Positions 24,458-33,994 of a stretch of 64,000 nucleotides of DNA are shown in pieces. Every line of letters starts with the position of its first letter. The first letter of the stretch is position 1. Under the pieces are notes generated by a model. That model saw only the letters and a program-made list of their open reading frames with translations. It did not search any database and was not told the DNA's origin. This DNA comes from Phycisphaeraceae bacterium (GTDB lineage: Bacteria; Planctomycetota; Phycisphaerae; Phycisphaerales; UBA1924): contig JAHBXC010000001.1 in the NCBI GenBank assembly GCA_019636675.1, positions 1 through 64,000 on the forward strand. The letters run 5' to 3'. The translations under genes and the position numbers were made by a program.

Positions 24458-27412
24458 TCACGGCCTGATCGGGTGCGAGGCGCCCGCCCCGGGCCCGTAG
24501 ACAATCGCGTTGTGCAGCAGGCGCGCCGTGCCCAGCGTCGCCCCTCGGAACGCCGGGGGAGACGCGAAGCAGATCACCTGCCCGCTGCCCACGCGATCGC
24601 GCGTGAGGTACGCGCTGTTCATCAGCGAGTGCGCCGCCTCGGGCCACAGCAGCCCGCTCATTCGCAGACGGGGCTCGTAACCCTCGGGCGCCGGCGCGAA
24701 GCCGAACCGCGCGAGCTTTGGCTCCTCCTGCTTCTTCCCTTCCTCTTCGGCCCCGGGCTTGGCCGTCGCGGGAGCCGCCTCGCTCGTCGCGGCCTTCTCG
24801 ATGTACACGCCCAGACGCACCGGCGCTTCCGTCGGGCGCTTCGCGAGCAGGGGGGACTCGCCTCCCACCAGCACCGGCAGCGTCCCCTCGACGCCGACCG
24901 TCAGCCAGTGGCGATCGTCGGTCCTCGCCGCGACGATCGCGCCCTGCGGCGCGAACAGCGCGTTCCACTCGGCGCGCCGCTTCAGTTCGTCGGTCGAGGG
25001 CAGCGCCTCGACTTTCTCCCAGGGCGCCCTGACCGCCGGCGCAAGCGTGTGGCTGTAGACATCCTCCGCCGTCGCTTGCGCGAGCAGCCCCTCGTGCTCG
25101 CGAACGATGTCGAGCGCGTACTCGTCCAGCTTCTCGATCGCGTCGCCCAGCGTTCGCGCCGAGGAGAGGTTCAGCCCGGCGCTCGACGCCGCGGCGGCGC
25201 TGTTGCCGATCGCGATGAGCGTCCCGCCCGCCTCGACCCACGCGCGAAGCGTCTCGGCGTTCGCGCGCAGCACACGCCCCGACCCGTTCGGGAAGACGAG
25301 CGTGTTGTACCGGCGAAGGTCGGCCGACGAGAGCGTGTCGGCGTCGAGGTACGCGGCACGCATCCCCAGCCGGTGATCGATCGTGTGCCAGACCGCGCCG
25401 TAGTCCGTCGGGTCGGTGTTCGCGCGCCCCACGAGCGCGACGCGCGGGCGCTCGAGCAGCAGCAGGTGCCCGCCCCCGAGATCCGGCGCATCGCCCACGC
25501 CGCGACCCGTGTCGAGCGAGACCGCGGCGACGCCGAGCACGCGCGCGACCTCGTCGAGCGAGTCGACCAGCCCGGTGTTGGCGCGGTTGTCGGCCCAGAG
25601 GACGAAGATCGTCCCCCGGGCGAGCGGGCGTCCGTCGAGGTCGGTGGCCTTGTCGAGCAGGCGCACGCGCACGCCGCGCTCCATGAGCTGCGCCGCCGCG
25701 ACGACCGAGCGGTCGTCCGCGCCGTCGATCGCCCAGCCGACCCGCGACTCGCGCACGTCCACGCCCCCTCGCACCGGCTCGAGCCGCACGCGCTCCGCCC
25801 CAGCCGGCAGCGATCCCGTGAGCTCGAACGCCTCCATCCCGTAGAGCATGGGGATGTTCCACGCCGTCGTGTCGTAGAGGCGTGACTCGCCCTTGCGCAG
25901 CAGCTCGCGACGCTCCTCGGTCAGGAACTCGCCGGGCATCGGCGTATCGAGCTCGAGCAGCGCCGACGCGAGCGGGGCGTCCGGCTGCGCCGCGGCGATC
26001 AGCAGCGTGCCCTCGGGGAACGCACGCCCGTCGAACGCGCGCCCCACCGCGTCCTTCCCGGTCGCGCTGAACCCGCGCGTCGCCTCGTGCACCTCGACGC
26101 CCTGCAGCTCCATCAGGTCGAGGAACGCGCGACGGCGTCCCTCGTCGCTCCCCGGGTTGATCGCGTAGAGCGTGTTCCCGAACGCTCCGTCGCGCGCGAT
26201 GTTCGCCGCACGCTCCGCCACGAACTCGCGCAGCAGGTCCGCCTTGTGTGTCCTGAGCGAGCGCAGGTTCGCGATGCTGCTCACATACTGCTTGTGCACC
26301 GATTCCTTGTAGGTCTCGGTCGCGCCCTCGGGGCGCAGCACGCCGGTGTCGGCGATGCGCGCCTGCTCGTACAGGATGCCCACCGCGCCCTTGAGCGCCG
26401 CCCACGCGTCGGTGTACCCGGGGTACCACCCCTCGTTCCACTCACCCGTGTAATAGCGCCACCCGAAGCCATCGAACGCATCCGCCTGGTCGGCGGCGAA
26501 CTTCTCGTTCCAGTGACCGCGCCGCGCCGGGAAGTGGGGGTTCTGCGGCGCTCTCCCCGGCGCGAACAGGAAGGTGTCGAGCGGCCACATCTCGTGCGCG
26601 TCGACGAACAGCAGGGGGCGCCACTCGCTCACGGCGCGCAGGCGCCCGCGCGTCTCGGGGTGCACCCCGAAGATCGAGTCGCGGTTGAGATCGAACAGGT
26701 AATGGTTCCCGCGCCCGCGAGGCCAGTACCCCGTGTGCAGCAGCGACTGGTTGTCGGTGTCCGGTGCGTTGCCCCGGTGCTGCTGGATCATCTTCAGGAA
26801 ACGCTCGCGCCCGTCGGGGTTCATCATCGGGTCGATGATGATCACGAGGTCGTCGAGCATCGAACGAGTCTCGTCGGACTGATCCGCGACGAGGTGGTAC
26901 GCCAGCGCGAGCGCCGCGTCGGCGCCCGAGGTCTCGTCGCCGTGGATCGAGTAGCCCATCCACGCGACGCCCGGCAGGTCGCGCATCGCGCGGTCGATGT
27001 CGGCGCGCGAGACGCCACGCTGGTCCGAGAGTTTCGCGTACGCCGCCTTGATGTCGCCCAGGCGTGCCTGCCTGTCCGGGCGCGTCACGATCAAATGGAA
27101 GAGCGGGCGCCCCTCGTACGAGCGCGCGTGCTCGACGAGCGTCGCGCGGTCGCTGGTGTCGGCCCACGCGCGGAAGCACTTCTCGATCTCCGCCGGGGTG
27201 GCGGCGCGATCACCCGCGTCGATGCCGATCAGCTGACGAACCGTCGGGACCGACGCGTCGTGCCGGGCCCCGGGGAAGAAGGGCTTGTCGTAGCGCAACT
27301 CGGGCGCAGGCGAGGGCGGCGTGGGCGTGGGGGCCTCCACGACCGGCTGCGCGAGCGAGAGGGGGCAGGCGAGCGAAGCGAGCAGCGCAACGGCGCGAAG
27401 GGGCAGCGGCAT
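24458..27412 (-). CDS. Large exported M14-family zinc carboxypeptidase
   Basis: 984 residues; AGGAG nine bases before the ATG at 27412 and a signal peptide (LRAVALLASLACPLSLAQ) set the start. The M14 site is visible: His157 and Glu160 in SIHGDETSGAD, the NPDGRERFL motif, DLNRDS and FVDAHEMWP with the third ligand region. M14 enzymes remove C-terminal residues or cleave peptidoglycan-linked amino acids. The second half includes a Rossmann-like region (ALVGRANTDPTDYGAVWHTID) of unknown role and a Lys/Glu-rich insertion near residue 890 (EEEGKKQEEPKLAR). It is much longer than classical carboxypeptidase A, as is usual for this exported subgroup. Confidence 0.88.
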   Translation of the reverse strand: MPLPLRAVALLASLACPLSLAQPVVEAPTPTPPSPAPELRYDKPFFPGARHDASVPTVRQLIGIDAGDRAATPAEIEKCFRAWADTSDRATLVEHARSYEGRPLFHLIVTRPDRQARLGDIKAAYAKLSDQRGVSRADIDRAMRDLPGVAWMGYSIHGDETSGADAALALAYHLVADQSDETRSMLDDLVIIIDPMMNPDGRERFLKMIQQHRGNAPDTDNQSLLHTGYWPRGRGNHYLFDLNRDSIFGVHPETRGRLRAVSEWRPLLFVDAHEMWPLDTFLFAPGRAPQNPHFPARRGHWNEKFAADQADAFDGFGWRYYTGEWNEGWYPGYTDAWAALKGAVGILYEQARIADTGVLRPEGATETYKESVHKQYVSSIANLRSLRTHKADLLREFVAERAANIARDGAFGNTLYAINPGSDEGRRRAFLDLMELQGVEVHEATRGFSATGKDAVGRAFDGRAFPEGTLLIAAAQPDAPLASALLELDTPMPGEFLTEERRELLRKGESRLYDTTAWNIPMLYGMEAFELTGSLPAGAERVRLEPVRGGVDVRESRVGWAIDGADDRSVVAAAQLMERGVRVRLLDKATDLDGRPLARGTIFVLWADNRANTGLVDSLDEVARVLGVAAVSLDTGRGVGDAPDLGGGHLLLLERPRVALVGRANTDPTDYGAVWHTIDHRLGMRAAYLDADTLSSADLRRYNTLVFPNGSGRVLRANAETLRAWVEAGGTLIAIGNSAAAASSAGLNLSSARTLGDAIEKLDEYALDIVREHEGLLAQATAEDVYSHTLAPAVRAPWEKVEALPSTDELKRRAEWNALFAPQGAIVAARTDDRHWLTVGVEGTLPVLVGGESPLLAKRPTEAPVRLGVYIEKAATSEAAPATAKPGAEEEGKKQEEPKLARFGFAPAPEGYEPRLRMSGLLWPEAAHSLMNSAYLTRDRVGSGQVICFASPPAFRGATLGTARLLHNAIVYGPGAGASHPIRP

Positions 27413-27484
27413 GACGGTCTCCTGAACGGCGCACGAACGGACGAGTCCGGAGAGTGTCCCGCCGTCAACGCTGGGGGGCAAGCG

Positions 27485-27490
27485 AGCGTA
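27485..27490 (-). promoter_or_regulatory. -10-like box TACGCT for the M14 peptidase gene
   Basis: TACGCT on the minus strand lies 72 nt before the ATG at 27412. It faces away from another TACGCT (27543-27548) serving the transporter gene, so the gap looks like a divergent promoter pair. Confidence 0.35.
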
Positions 27491-27542
27491 CGACGCCGAA
27501 TCGCCCGAAACGGGGCGTCTCGCCGAAAGGCCCCCAGCCCGG

Positions 27543-27548
27543 TACGCT
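27543..27548 (+). promoter_or_regulatory. -10-like box TACGCT for the POT transporter gene
   Basis: TACGCT would start transcription near 27555 and leave a leader of about 65 nt. No -35 match is seen at the expected distance. Confidence 0.35.
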
Positions 27549-27619
27549 CATCTCTGGCTCCGGGTCTGGGCGCGCGCGCCAGACCCCCACGCGAACGAGG
27601 AACAGGTGCAATAAGCCAC

Positions 27620-29329
27620 ATGAGCGAGCGTCCACCAGAGGGCCAGGGCCCCTTCGAACCCAAGTCCGCGCCCCTCCCGGGCGACATGCAGCACATCCGC
27701 CCGACGATGGAGACGCTCAAAGGCGGCCCCGGCGCCCCGATCAAGGAACGCCAGCCCGCCGGGCTCTTCCTTCTCTTCGTCGTCGAAATGTGGGAGCGAT
27801 TCTCCTACTACGGCATGCGCGCACTCCTGGTCCTCTTCATGACCTCTCAGGTCATGAAGGGCGAAGACGGAGTGCTGGGCGAGGGCCTGGGCTGGTCGCG
27901 GGAGAACGCCGGCGTTCTCGTCGCGTGGTACACCTCGATGGTCTACCTCACAGGCATCTTCGGCGGGTACCTCGCTGACAAACTCATCGGGACGCACCGC
28001 TCGATGCTTACGGGCGGAACCATCATCGCGATAGGGCATATCGTGCTCTCGGGCATGGGGTTCACCGAGCCCGGCTCGCCCGCCACCGTCGCGATTTTCA
28101 TCACCGGCTTGGCGCTCATCGTCATCGGCACGGGCTTCTTCAAGCCATGCGTCAGCGTGATGGTGGGGCAGCTGTACCGCCAGGGCGACAGCCGCCGCGA
28201 CGCTGGATTCACGATCTTCTACATGGGCATCAATGTCGGCGCGCTCCTCGGAGCGCTCGCCTGCGGCTACCTGGGCGAGAAGGTGGGGTGGCACTGGGGA
28301 TTCGGCGCCGCCGCCGTCGGCATGATCGCCGGCATGGTCGTGTATGTCATCTGGAGGCCGCGATTGCTCAGCGGCATCGGCCTGCCTCCGGCCAAACACG
28401 AGCGCCCGCCCGCGAGCAAGACCCTCACGCGCCTCGCCTTGATGATCGGCGCCACGGCGCTCCTCATCGGCATCGCGCAGATGCTGAGCAGCCCCGGCAA
28501 GTTCGTCTTCGGCGTGAAGCTCCCCATGTTCCCAGACTGGGCGGCGCCGGCCTACGGCATCACCATCGTCGTCGGCGCGATTCTCGGAATTATCCTCTTC
28601 ATCCTGTCGCAGAAGCCCGGCGAGAAGGGCCCCGTCGCCGCAATCTTCATCATCTCGACCTTCGTCATCTGCTTCTGGCTCGCGTTCGAGCAGGCCGCGA
28701 CCTCGCTCAACCTCTTCGCGCTCCACCGCACCGACCGCGTGCTGCCCGGGATGGAGAACCAGTTCCCGGCGTCCTGGTACCAGTCGGTCAACTCCGCCTT
28801 CATCCTCATCTTTGCGCCCGTTCTCGCCATCCTCTGGGCGTGGATGGGACGCCGTCGCATCGAACCAAGCACACCCGTCAAGATGGGCTTGGGCCTCATC
28901 CTCCTCGGGTTGGGCTTCGTCGTGATGGTCTTCGTCGCACAGAAGACCGACGGCGGTCGCTTCCTCGCCGAGGGCGCCAACCTCATCCGCAAGGTCGGGC
29001 CCTACTGGCTCATACTCGTCTACTTCCTGCACACCATCGGCGAACTGTTCCTCTCGCCCATCGGTCTCTCGCTCGTCACCAAACTGGCGCCGGTCAAGTG
29101 GATGTCCCTCCTGATGGGCGTGTGGTTCCTCTCGCCCGCAATCGCGCAGTTCATCGGAGGCATGACCTTCAGCAAGATCGAGAAGATCGAGAAAGGCGAG
29201 CTCTTCAACCCCATCATCGGGGGCCAGGCCGACTTCTACCTCATCTTCGTCATCACCTCCCTCGGCGCGGGCGTCATCATGCTCGGGATCAGCCCCGTGC
29301 TCAAGAAGCTCATGCACGGACGCGCCTGA
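27620..29329 (+). CDS. Proton-dependent oligopeptide transporter (POT/PTR2 family)
   Basis: 569 residues, with about 12-14 membrane helices. Family signatures are VVEMWERFSYYGMRALLVLF (the ExxERFxYY motif of helix 1) and FTIFYMGINVGALLGALACGYLG. It imports di- and tripeptides with protons through the inner membrane. The hydrophilic N-terminal extension of about 50 residues (GQGPFEPKSAPLPGDMQ) is longer than in E. coli homologues. Its neighbours are a carboxypeptidase and a dipeptidyl-peptidase-like enzyme, so the region looks like a peptide-scavenging cluster. Confidence 0.95.
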   Translation: MSERPPEGQGPFEPKSAPLPGDMQHIRPTMETLKGGPGAPIKERQPAGLFLLFVVEMWERFSYYGMRALLVLFMTSQVMKGEDGVLGEGLGWSRENAGVLVAWYTSMVYLTGIFGGYLADKLIGTHRSMLTGGTIIAIGHIVLSGMGFTEPGSPATVAIFITGLALIVIGTGFFKPCVSVMVGQLYRQGDSRRDAGFTIFYMGINVGALLGALACGYLGEKVGWHWGFGAAAVGMIAGMVVYVIWRPRLLSGIGLPPAKHERPPASKTLTRLALMIGATALLIGIAQMLSSPGKFVFGVKLPMFPDWAAPAYGITIVVGAILGIILFILSQKPGEKGPVAAIFIISTFVICFWLAFEQAATSLNLFALHRTDRVLPGMENQFPASWYQSVNSAFILIFAPVLAILWAWMGRRRIEPSTPVKMGLGLILLGLGFVVMVFVAQKTDGGRFLAEGANLIRKVGPYWLILVYFLHTIGELFLSPIGLSLVTKLAPVKWMSLLMGVWFLSPAIAQFIGGMTFSKIEKIEKGELFNPIIGGQADFYLIFVITSLGAGVIMLGISPVLKKLMHGRA

Positions 29330-29354
29330 TCCGCCCTACATCTCCCAAATGAAC

Positions 29355-29390
29355 AGCGGCGGGCCTCCCTCGAGGCCCGCCGCTTTCGTT
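29355..29390. terminator. Bidirectional hairpin between convergent POT and S9 peptidase genes
   Basis: A perfect 12-bp stem (AGCGGCGGGCCT, loop CCCTCG, AGGCCCGCCGCT) is followed by TTTCGTT on the plus strand. It sits between two gene ends and probably stops transcription of the transporter; the minus side has only a short A-run. Confidence 0.8.
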
Positions 29391-29409
29391 GTGTCAGCAA
29401 CGCGCGAAG

Positions 29410-31719
29410 TTATTCGGGAGAAACCGGACCACCAAGGTGCTGCTGGAAGTACGCCAGCACCCTAGCCCACATCGGCTCGACGAAGTCGGGCCTGGTCACC
29501 ATGTGCGTCTGGTTCGACAGCGGGATGAAGTCGAACTGCTTGCCCGCCTTGAAGAGCGAGTCCGCCATCTTCAGCGCGTGCACGAAGTACACATTGTCAT
29601 CAGCCGTGCCGTGGATGATCAGCAGCGGGCGCACCAGCCGGTCCGCGTAGGTGAGCACGTTGCTCACGCGATACGCCTCAGGGTTGTCCTGAGGCAGACC
29701 CGCGTAGCGCTCGGTGTAGTGCGTGTCGTAGTCGATCCAGTCGGCGACCGGCGCGCCGGCGACGCCGACATGGAACACATCGGGGCGCTGCATGACAGCC
29801 ATCGCGGCGAAGTACCCGCCGTACGACCAGCCGTAGACGCCCACCCGCGACAGATCCATCTCGCGAAAGCGGTCGCCCAGCGTGCGCAGCCCGGCGACCT
29901 GGTCCTCGAGGGGCTTGGAGATGAAGTCGAACTTCAGCGCGTGCTGCCACGCGTTCCCGCGCCGCGGCGTGCCGCGCCCGTCCATCGCCACGACGATGAA
30001 GCCGTGATCCGCGACCCACTGCTGGAAGATGTACCGGTCGCGCACGCGCTCGACCATGACCGAGGTAGGCCCGGCGTAGACATTCACGATGACCGGGTAC
30101 CGCTTCGTCGCGTCGAAATCGCGCGGGCGGATGACCACGGCGTCGATGTCGCGCCGGGGGCCGGTGCGCACGAACTCGAGCGAGGGGCGGAACCCGGGGT
30201 CCTCGGCCTTGCTCTGGAGCTGGGCGAAGGGCGACGCGAACGGCGCCGCCGCGTTGGCCTGGCGCAGGTCGATCATCTCCCATCGCTCGTTGCCCACGAG
30301 GGGGCGCGAGTGCAGAACCGCGGTCGAGCCGTCGTGCGCCACGCTGAGCGAATGCACCCCCGGCTCGCTGGTCAGACGCACGGGCGAACCATCCTCTGCC
30401 GACAGCGGGACGCGCACGACGTGCTGCTGCGTGGGGTCGTCGGAGTGGTGGATATAGACGGCGCCGCGACGGTCGAACGCCTTCTCGTCGACGTGCGCGA
30501 CGGACCGGTACCCCGGCGTCGCGTCGGTCAGCGCGCGCACGAGCCGGCCCGACCGGTCGCGCAGCTCGAGCTGCTCCGAGCCGTTGCGCTTCGTGGTCCA
30601 GAGGAACGCCTGTCCTTCGTTGATCCAGCGCGGCATCTGGGCGTCGATGTCGACCCACGCGTCGTCGCGTTCGGTCACCAGTTCGGTCAACGCGCCGGTG
30701 CGCTCGTTGACGGCGTAGAGCTTCTGCTCGGTCTGCAGGCGGTTCTGCACGAGGATCGTGAGCGGAGCGCCCTTGCTCCACACGACCCGCGCGAGATAGG
30801 GGTACGCGTCGCGGTCCCAGCGCAGTTCGGCCACCGGCCCGAGCGGGCGCCCCTGATCGAGCTTCTGCGCGAACAGGCGCACCTCGGCGTTCTTCGTGCC
30901 GGCGCGAGGGTAGGGCCAGGTCGTCGCCGGCTTGGCCGGGTCGGCAGGGTCGGCGATCGTGAAGATCTCCAGCCCTTCCACGTCCGTGCGCTGGTACACG
31001 ATCGACGAGTTGTCCGGCGCGATCCAGAAGCCCTCGCGACGGCGCATCTCTTCCTGTGCGACGAACTCGGCGGCGCCGAAGGACACCGTCGCAGGTTCGC
31101 GTCGGCGATCCGTGATGCGGTGCTGCACGCCGCTGGGAACATCGATGACATACAGGTCGCCGTCGCGCACCACGCCCACGAGCGACGCGTCGCGCGACAA
31201 CGCCGGCGCGATCGCCGCGCCGCCCTCGCCGGGGAGTTCGGTCGCGCGCGAGGACGCGCGATCGACCAGGAACAGACGCCCGGACAGCGGAACGAGCAGC
31301 GTCTCGCCGTCGCGGCTGACGGAGAAGTCGGCGATGCCGCGCGCCGCGAGGCGCATTCGCTCGCGCCTCGCGAGCTCCTCGGCGGTCAGGCGCTCCTCGG
31401 TCCCTCCCAGCAGCTGCTGCGCAGTCAGGAACACGCGCTCACGCCCCGTCGAGTCGACGAAGTACATGTCGCGCACGAACGAGCGCGGGCCCGAGCGCAT
31501 GAACAGCGCGCCCTGACCGTCGGGCAGCAGCGAGACGCCGGCGGGCTTGCCCAGCGCGAAGCGCCCGGTCTCGGCGAAGGCGCGAAGGAACCCGGGCTGG
31601 GGGATCTCGGCGCGGGCCTCTCGCACCTGGGCGTGCGAGACCGGGCTCAGCGAGGCGAGCATGCCGGCGCAGAGCGGGAGCGAGGCGAGAAACGACAGGG
31701 TGAATCGTTGGGTGCGCAT
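29410..31719 (-). CDS. Exported S9-family (dipeptidyl peptidase IV-like) serine peptidase
   Basis: 769 residues with a signal peptide (LASLPLCAGMLASLSPVSHAQ). The N-terminal two thirds are a beta-propeller typical of DPP IV (repeats such as DFSVSRDGETLLVPL). The C-terminal alpha/beta hydrolase domain has Ser632 in YGWSYGGYFAAMA, Asp707 in HGTADDNVYF and His739 in NQTHMV, the standard triad order. DPP IV-like enzymes release N-terminal dipeptides, often after Pro. The SD (GGAG) sits in the 3' arm of the terminator just upstream. Confidence 0.93.
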   Translation of the reverse strand: MRTQRFTLSFLASLPLCAGMLASLSPVSHAQVREARAEIPQPGFLRAFAETGRFALGKPAGVSLLPDGQGALFMRSGPRSFVRDMYFVDSTGRERVFLTAQQLLGGTEERLTAEELARRERMRLAARGIADFSVSRDGETLLVPLSGRLFLVDRASSRATELPGEGGAAIAPALSRDASLVGVVRDGDLYVIDVPSGVQHRITDRRREPATVSFGAAEFVAQEEMRRREGFWIAPDNSSIVYQRTDVEGLEIFTIADPADPAKPATTWPYPRAGTKNAEVRLFAQKLDQGRPLGPVAELRWDRDAYPYLARVVWSKGAPLTILVQNRLQTEQKLYAVNERTGALTELVTERDDAWVDIDAQMPRWINEGQAFLWTTKRNGSEQLELRDRSGRLVRALTDATPGYRSVAHVDEKAFDRRGAVYIHHSDDPTQQHVVRVPLSAEDGSPVRLTSEPGVHSLSVAHDGSTAVLHSRPLVGNERWEMIDLRQANAAAPFASPFAQLQSKAEDPGFRPSLEFVRTGPRRDIDAVVIRPRDFDATKRYPVIVNVYAGPTSVMVERVRDRYIFQQWVADHGFIVVAMDGRGTPRRGNAWQHALKFDFISKPLEDQVAGLRTLGDRFREMDLSRVGVYGWSYGGYFAAMAVMQRPDVFHVGVAGAPVADWIDYDTHYTERYAGLPQDNPEAYRVSNVLTYADRLVRPLLIIHGTADDNVYFVHALKMADSLFKAGKQFDFIPLSNQTHMVTRPDFVEPMWARVLAYFQQHLGGPVSPE

Positions 31720-31720
31720 G

Positions 31721-31754
31721 AAAAAAATCTCCGTCGGCAGGGGGCCGACGGAGA
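31721..31754 (-). terminator. Terminator of the upstream subtilase gene, overlapping the ribosome-binding site of the S9 peptidase gene
   Basis: On the minus strand an 11-bp stem (TCTCCGTCGGC / GCCGACGGAGA, five-base loop) is followed by seven T and then two bases before the ATG at 31719. The GGAG within the 3' arm is also the only SD for the S9 gene, so read-through transcripts would hide the SD when the hairpin forms. Confidence 0.85.
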
Positions 31755-31786
31755 CTGTATCGGATCGGTCAGCTCTCAGCAGGCGA

Positions 31787-33994
31787 TCAGTTGCACTGGT
31801 TGCCGAAGTTGGTCAGCACGATGTTGAGGTCGGCGAAGTTGACCACCCCGTTGCCGTCCAGGTCGGCCTTGGGGTCGTCGGTGCCGAACGCGCCGAGGAT
31901 GGCGTTGAGGTCGGAGAAGTTGACCACGCCGTCGCCGTTGGTGTCGCCGTCGCAGCTGGTTTCGAGGAAATCAGCCACGGCGCCGGTCGCGACGACCGCG
32001 AAGCCCTGATTCCCGACATTGACGCTGGGCGCCGCGATCGTGACGGTCCAGACGCCCGCCTCGGGCGAGCCGACAATGACCTGCTCGACCGAGTTCACGC
32101 TGTCGGCGGTGGCGGAGTTCGCGATGGACTGGCCGACGCCCGCGTTGATCGCGTTCCCGCGATACACAGTGCCCGAGGGCGAGGTGACCACGAGGTCGAT
32201 GTTGTTGATGGGAGCGAAGCCCGCCAGCGGGGCGGCCGGGGGGTCGGTGAAGGCCATGGTGACCTTCAGCGGCTGCGACGAGGAAAGGACCTCGACGCCG
32301 AACTCGTAGCTGCCGCCGGTGGACAGCGCTTCGTCGGAGACGTTGCGCACGTCGCGGACGACGATGGAGCGTGCGTCCCCGGGGAAGTGCAGCGCGTCGT
32401 CGGCCGACAGACGGCCCCAGCCCTCGAGGTTGCTCGGGTAGCCCGAGATCGAGGTCATGTCGCGCGTGGCGTTGAGCAGGACGGCGCGCATCAGGGCGCC
32501 GGTGGGGACGAGCGAGGGGTTGTCGCCGGGCACGCCGGTGGGGTAGTAGCCGTCAACGAAGTACTGGCGGACAAGCGCCGCGGCGCCCGCGACGGCGGGG
32601 CACGCCATCGAGGTGCCGGTGAGCGTGCGTGTGCCGCAGGTCGTGCTGCTGCTGGACGAGACCGTGCTGCAGCCGGGGGCGTAGATCTCGGGCTTGCGCC
32701 GCCCGTCGGCAGTGGGGCCGACGCCTCCCGAGCAGTGCGAGTTGACGCTGGGCCAGTCCTGACTGGCGCCGACGGCGAGCACGCTCTTGGCGTTCTCGGG
32801 GGTGTAGAGGGTGGAGCGGTTCGTGATGGCGAAGAGGACGATGGAGTCCTCGAAGTTGTACGAGAACTCGTCGATGGCGCGGGTCCAGGCGTTGTAGTCG
32901 GTGCGGAAGTCCGCGCCCCAGCTGTTGGTGTGGACACGAGCGCCGTCGTTGTAGTGGCTCGAGAGCTGGTTGTAGAACTGGACGCCGTTGAGATTCCCGG
33001 GGATGCGCTCGAACACGAGCTTCGCGTCGTAGGCGACGCCGGTGAGGTCGTTGCTGGAGCCGTTGGGCGCCTTGCCGGCGACCGTGCCGCCGACGTGCGT
33101 GCCGTGCGAATCGGAGCCGAAGGAGCCGTAGTACTTCAGGATCTTGCGGTGCCCCGGGCCGACGGGCATGGTGTCGGCGAAGGAGCAGTGATTCACGTTG
33201 ATCGCGCCGTCGATGACCGCGACCACCTGGCCCTCGCCGGTGATCCCGTTGTCGTAGAGCGGGGTGAGGCCCGTCTGGCCGGCCTGGACGATCTCTCGCG
33301 AGGTGGCGTTACGAAGCTCGGCCTCGAGCCCCATCTCGATGAACTGCACGCCGTCGATGCCGGCGATCGGGCGGAGCGCCGACGCCGGCACGGTCGCCGT
33401 CACCAGCAGCTCCTGCGTCCCGTTCATGCCCGACGCGTGCACGGTCACGCCGGGCACGGTGTTGAGGGCCTGCTTCGCGACGAGCTCGACCTCATCGGCG
33501 AAGAACGAGATATTCACGACGATCAGCTCGGCCGCAGCGTCCTGCGCGTTGGCCAGGATGTCGCTGAGCACCGGGTCGATCTTCCAGTCGTTCTGGAAGC
33601 CCGTCGCCCAGCGGACGAAGGGCAGGCCGGCGGCGGCGTTGGCCTGCGCGTTGTTCGCGGCGGTCACGATGAACGCGTTCACCGGGAGGTAGCTGAGGAC
33701 GCGCACGCCGGTCGCGTCGAGCTGCGCGCGCCGGGCGGGGGTCATCGGCCCGTCGAGCTGGACGACCAGTCGCTGACCGGGGCGGAGTTCGAGGTCCGGG
33801 AGCATGGCGCCGCCGTCGGCCTCGAGACCGACCGCGCCGCGCGAGGTGTCGACGATCCCGGTCCGGAGGACGAGGCGGTCGGTCGCGGGGGCCGCGAGGG
33901 CGGTCATCGACGCCGCGCAGCACATGCCGGCGGCGAGGATGAGAGAAATGGCTCGGTTCGACCGCGCTGCACGGTCGTTGTTGCTTCGATTCAC
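31787..33994 (-). CDS. Secreted S8 (subtilisin-like) peptidase with C-terminal dockerin-like repeat
   Basis: 735 residues from the GTG at 33994, fixed by GGAGG eight bases upstream and a signal peptide (ISLILAAGMCCAASMTALAAP). A prodomain-like region precedes the catalytic domain, which has Asp in VVAVIDGAINVNH, His in DSHGTHVGGTVAG and Ser in LTGTSMACPAVAG. A P-domain-like beta sandwich follows (VTMAFTDPPAAPLAGF and INNIDLVVTSPSG). The last 55 or so residues are a Cys-bounded double repeat (CDGDTNGDGVVNFSDLN, ADLDGNGVVNFADLN). It is related to the Kp43-like subtilases. Its role is probably extracellular proteolysis. Confidence 0.93.
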   Translation of the reverse strand: MNRSNNDRAARSNRAISLILAAGMCCAASMTALAAPATDRLVLRTGIVDTSRGAVGLEADGGAMLPDLELRPGQRLVVQLDGPMTPARRAQLDATGVRVLSYLPVNAFIVTAANNAQANAAAGLPFVRWATGFQNDWKIDPVLSDILANAQDAAAELIVVNISFFADEVELVAKQALNTVPGVTVHASGMNGTQELLVTATVPASALRPIAGIDGVQFIEMGLEAELRNATSREIVQAGQTGLTPLYDNGITGEGQVVAVIDGAINVNHCSFADTMPVGPGHRKILKYYGSFGSDSHGTHVGGTVAGKAPNGSSNDLTGVAYDAKLVFERIPGNLNGVQFYNQLSSHYNDGARVHTNSWGADFRTDYNAWTRAIDEFSYNFEDSIVLFAITNRSTLYTPENAKSVLAVGASQDWPSVNSHCSGGVGPTADGRRKPEIYAPGCSTVSSSSSTTCGTRTLTGTSMACPAVAGAAALVRQYFVDGYYPTGVPGDNPSLVPTGALMRAVLLNATRDMTSISGYPSNLEGWGRLSADDALHFPGDARSIVVRDVRNVSDEALSTGGSYEFGVEVLSSSQPLKVTMAFTDPPAAPLAGFAPINNIDLVVTSPSGTVYRGNAINAGVGQSIANSATADSVNSVEQVIVGSPEAGVWTVTIAAPSVNVGNQGFAVVATGAVADFLETSCDGDTNGDGVVNFSDLNAILGAFGTDDPKADLDGNGVVNFADLNIVLTNFGNQCN

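Noticed and set aside
29389..31827. 812-codon plus-strand open frame opposite the S9 peptidase gene
   Set aside because: The minus strand encodes an intact DPP IV-like enzyme with its full triad; the opposite frame has no recognisable motif.
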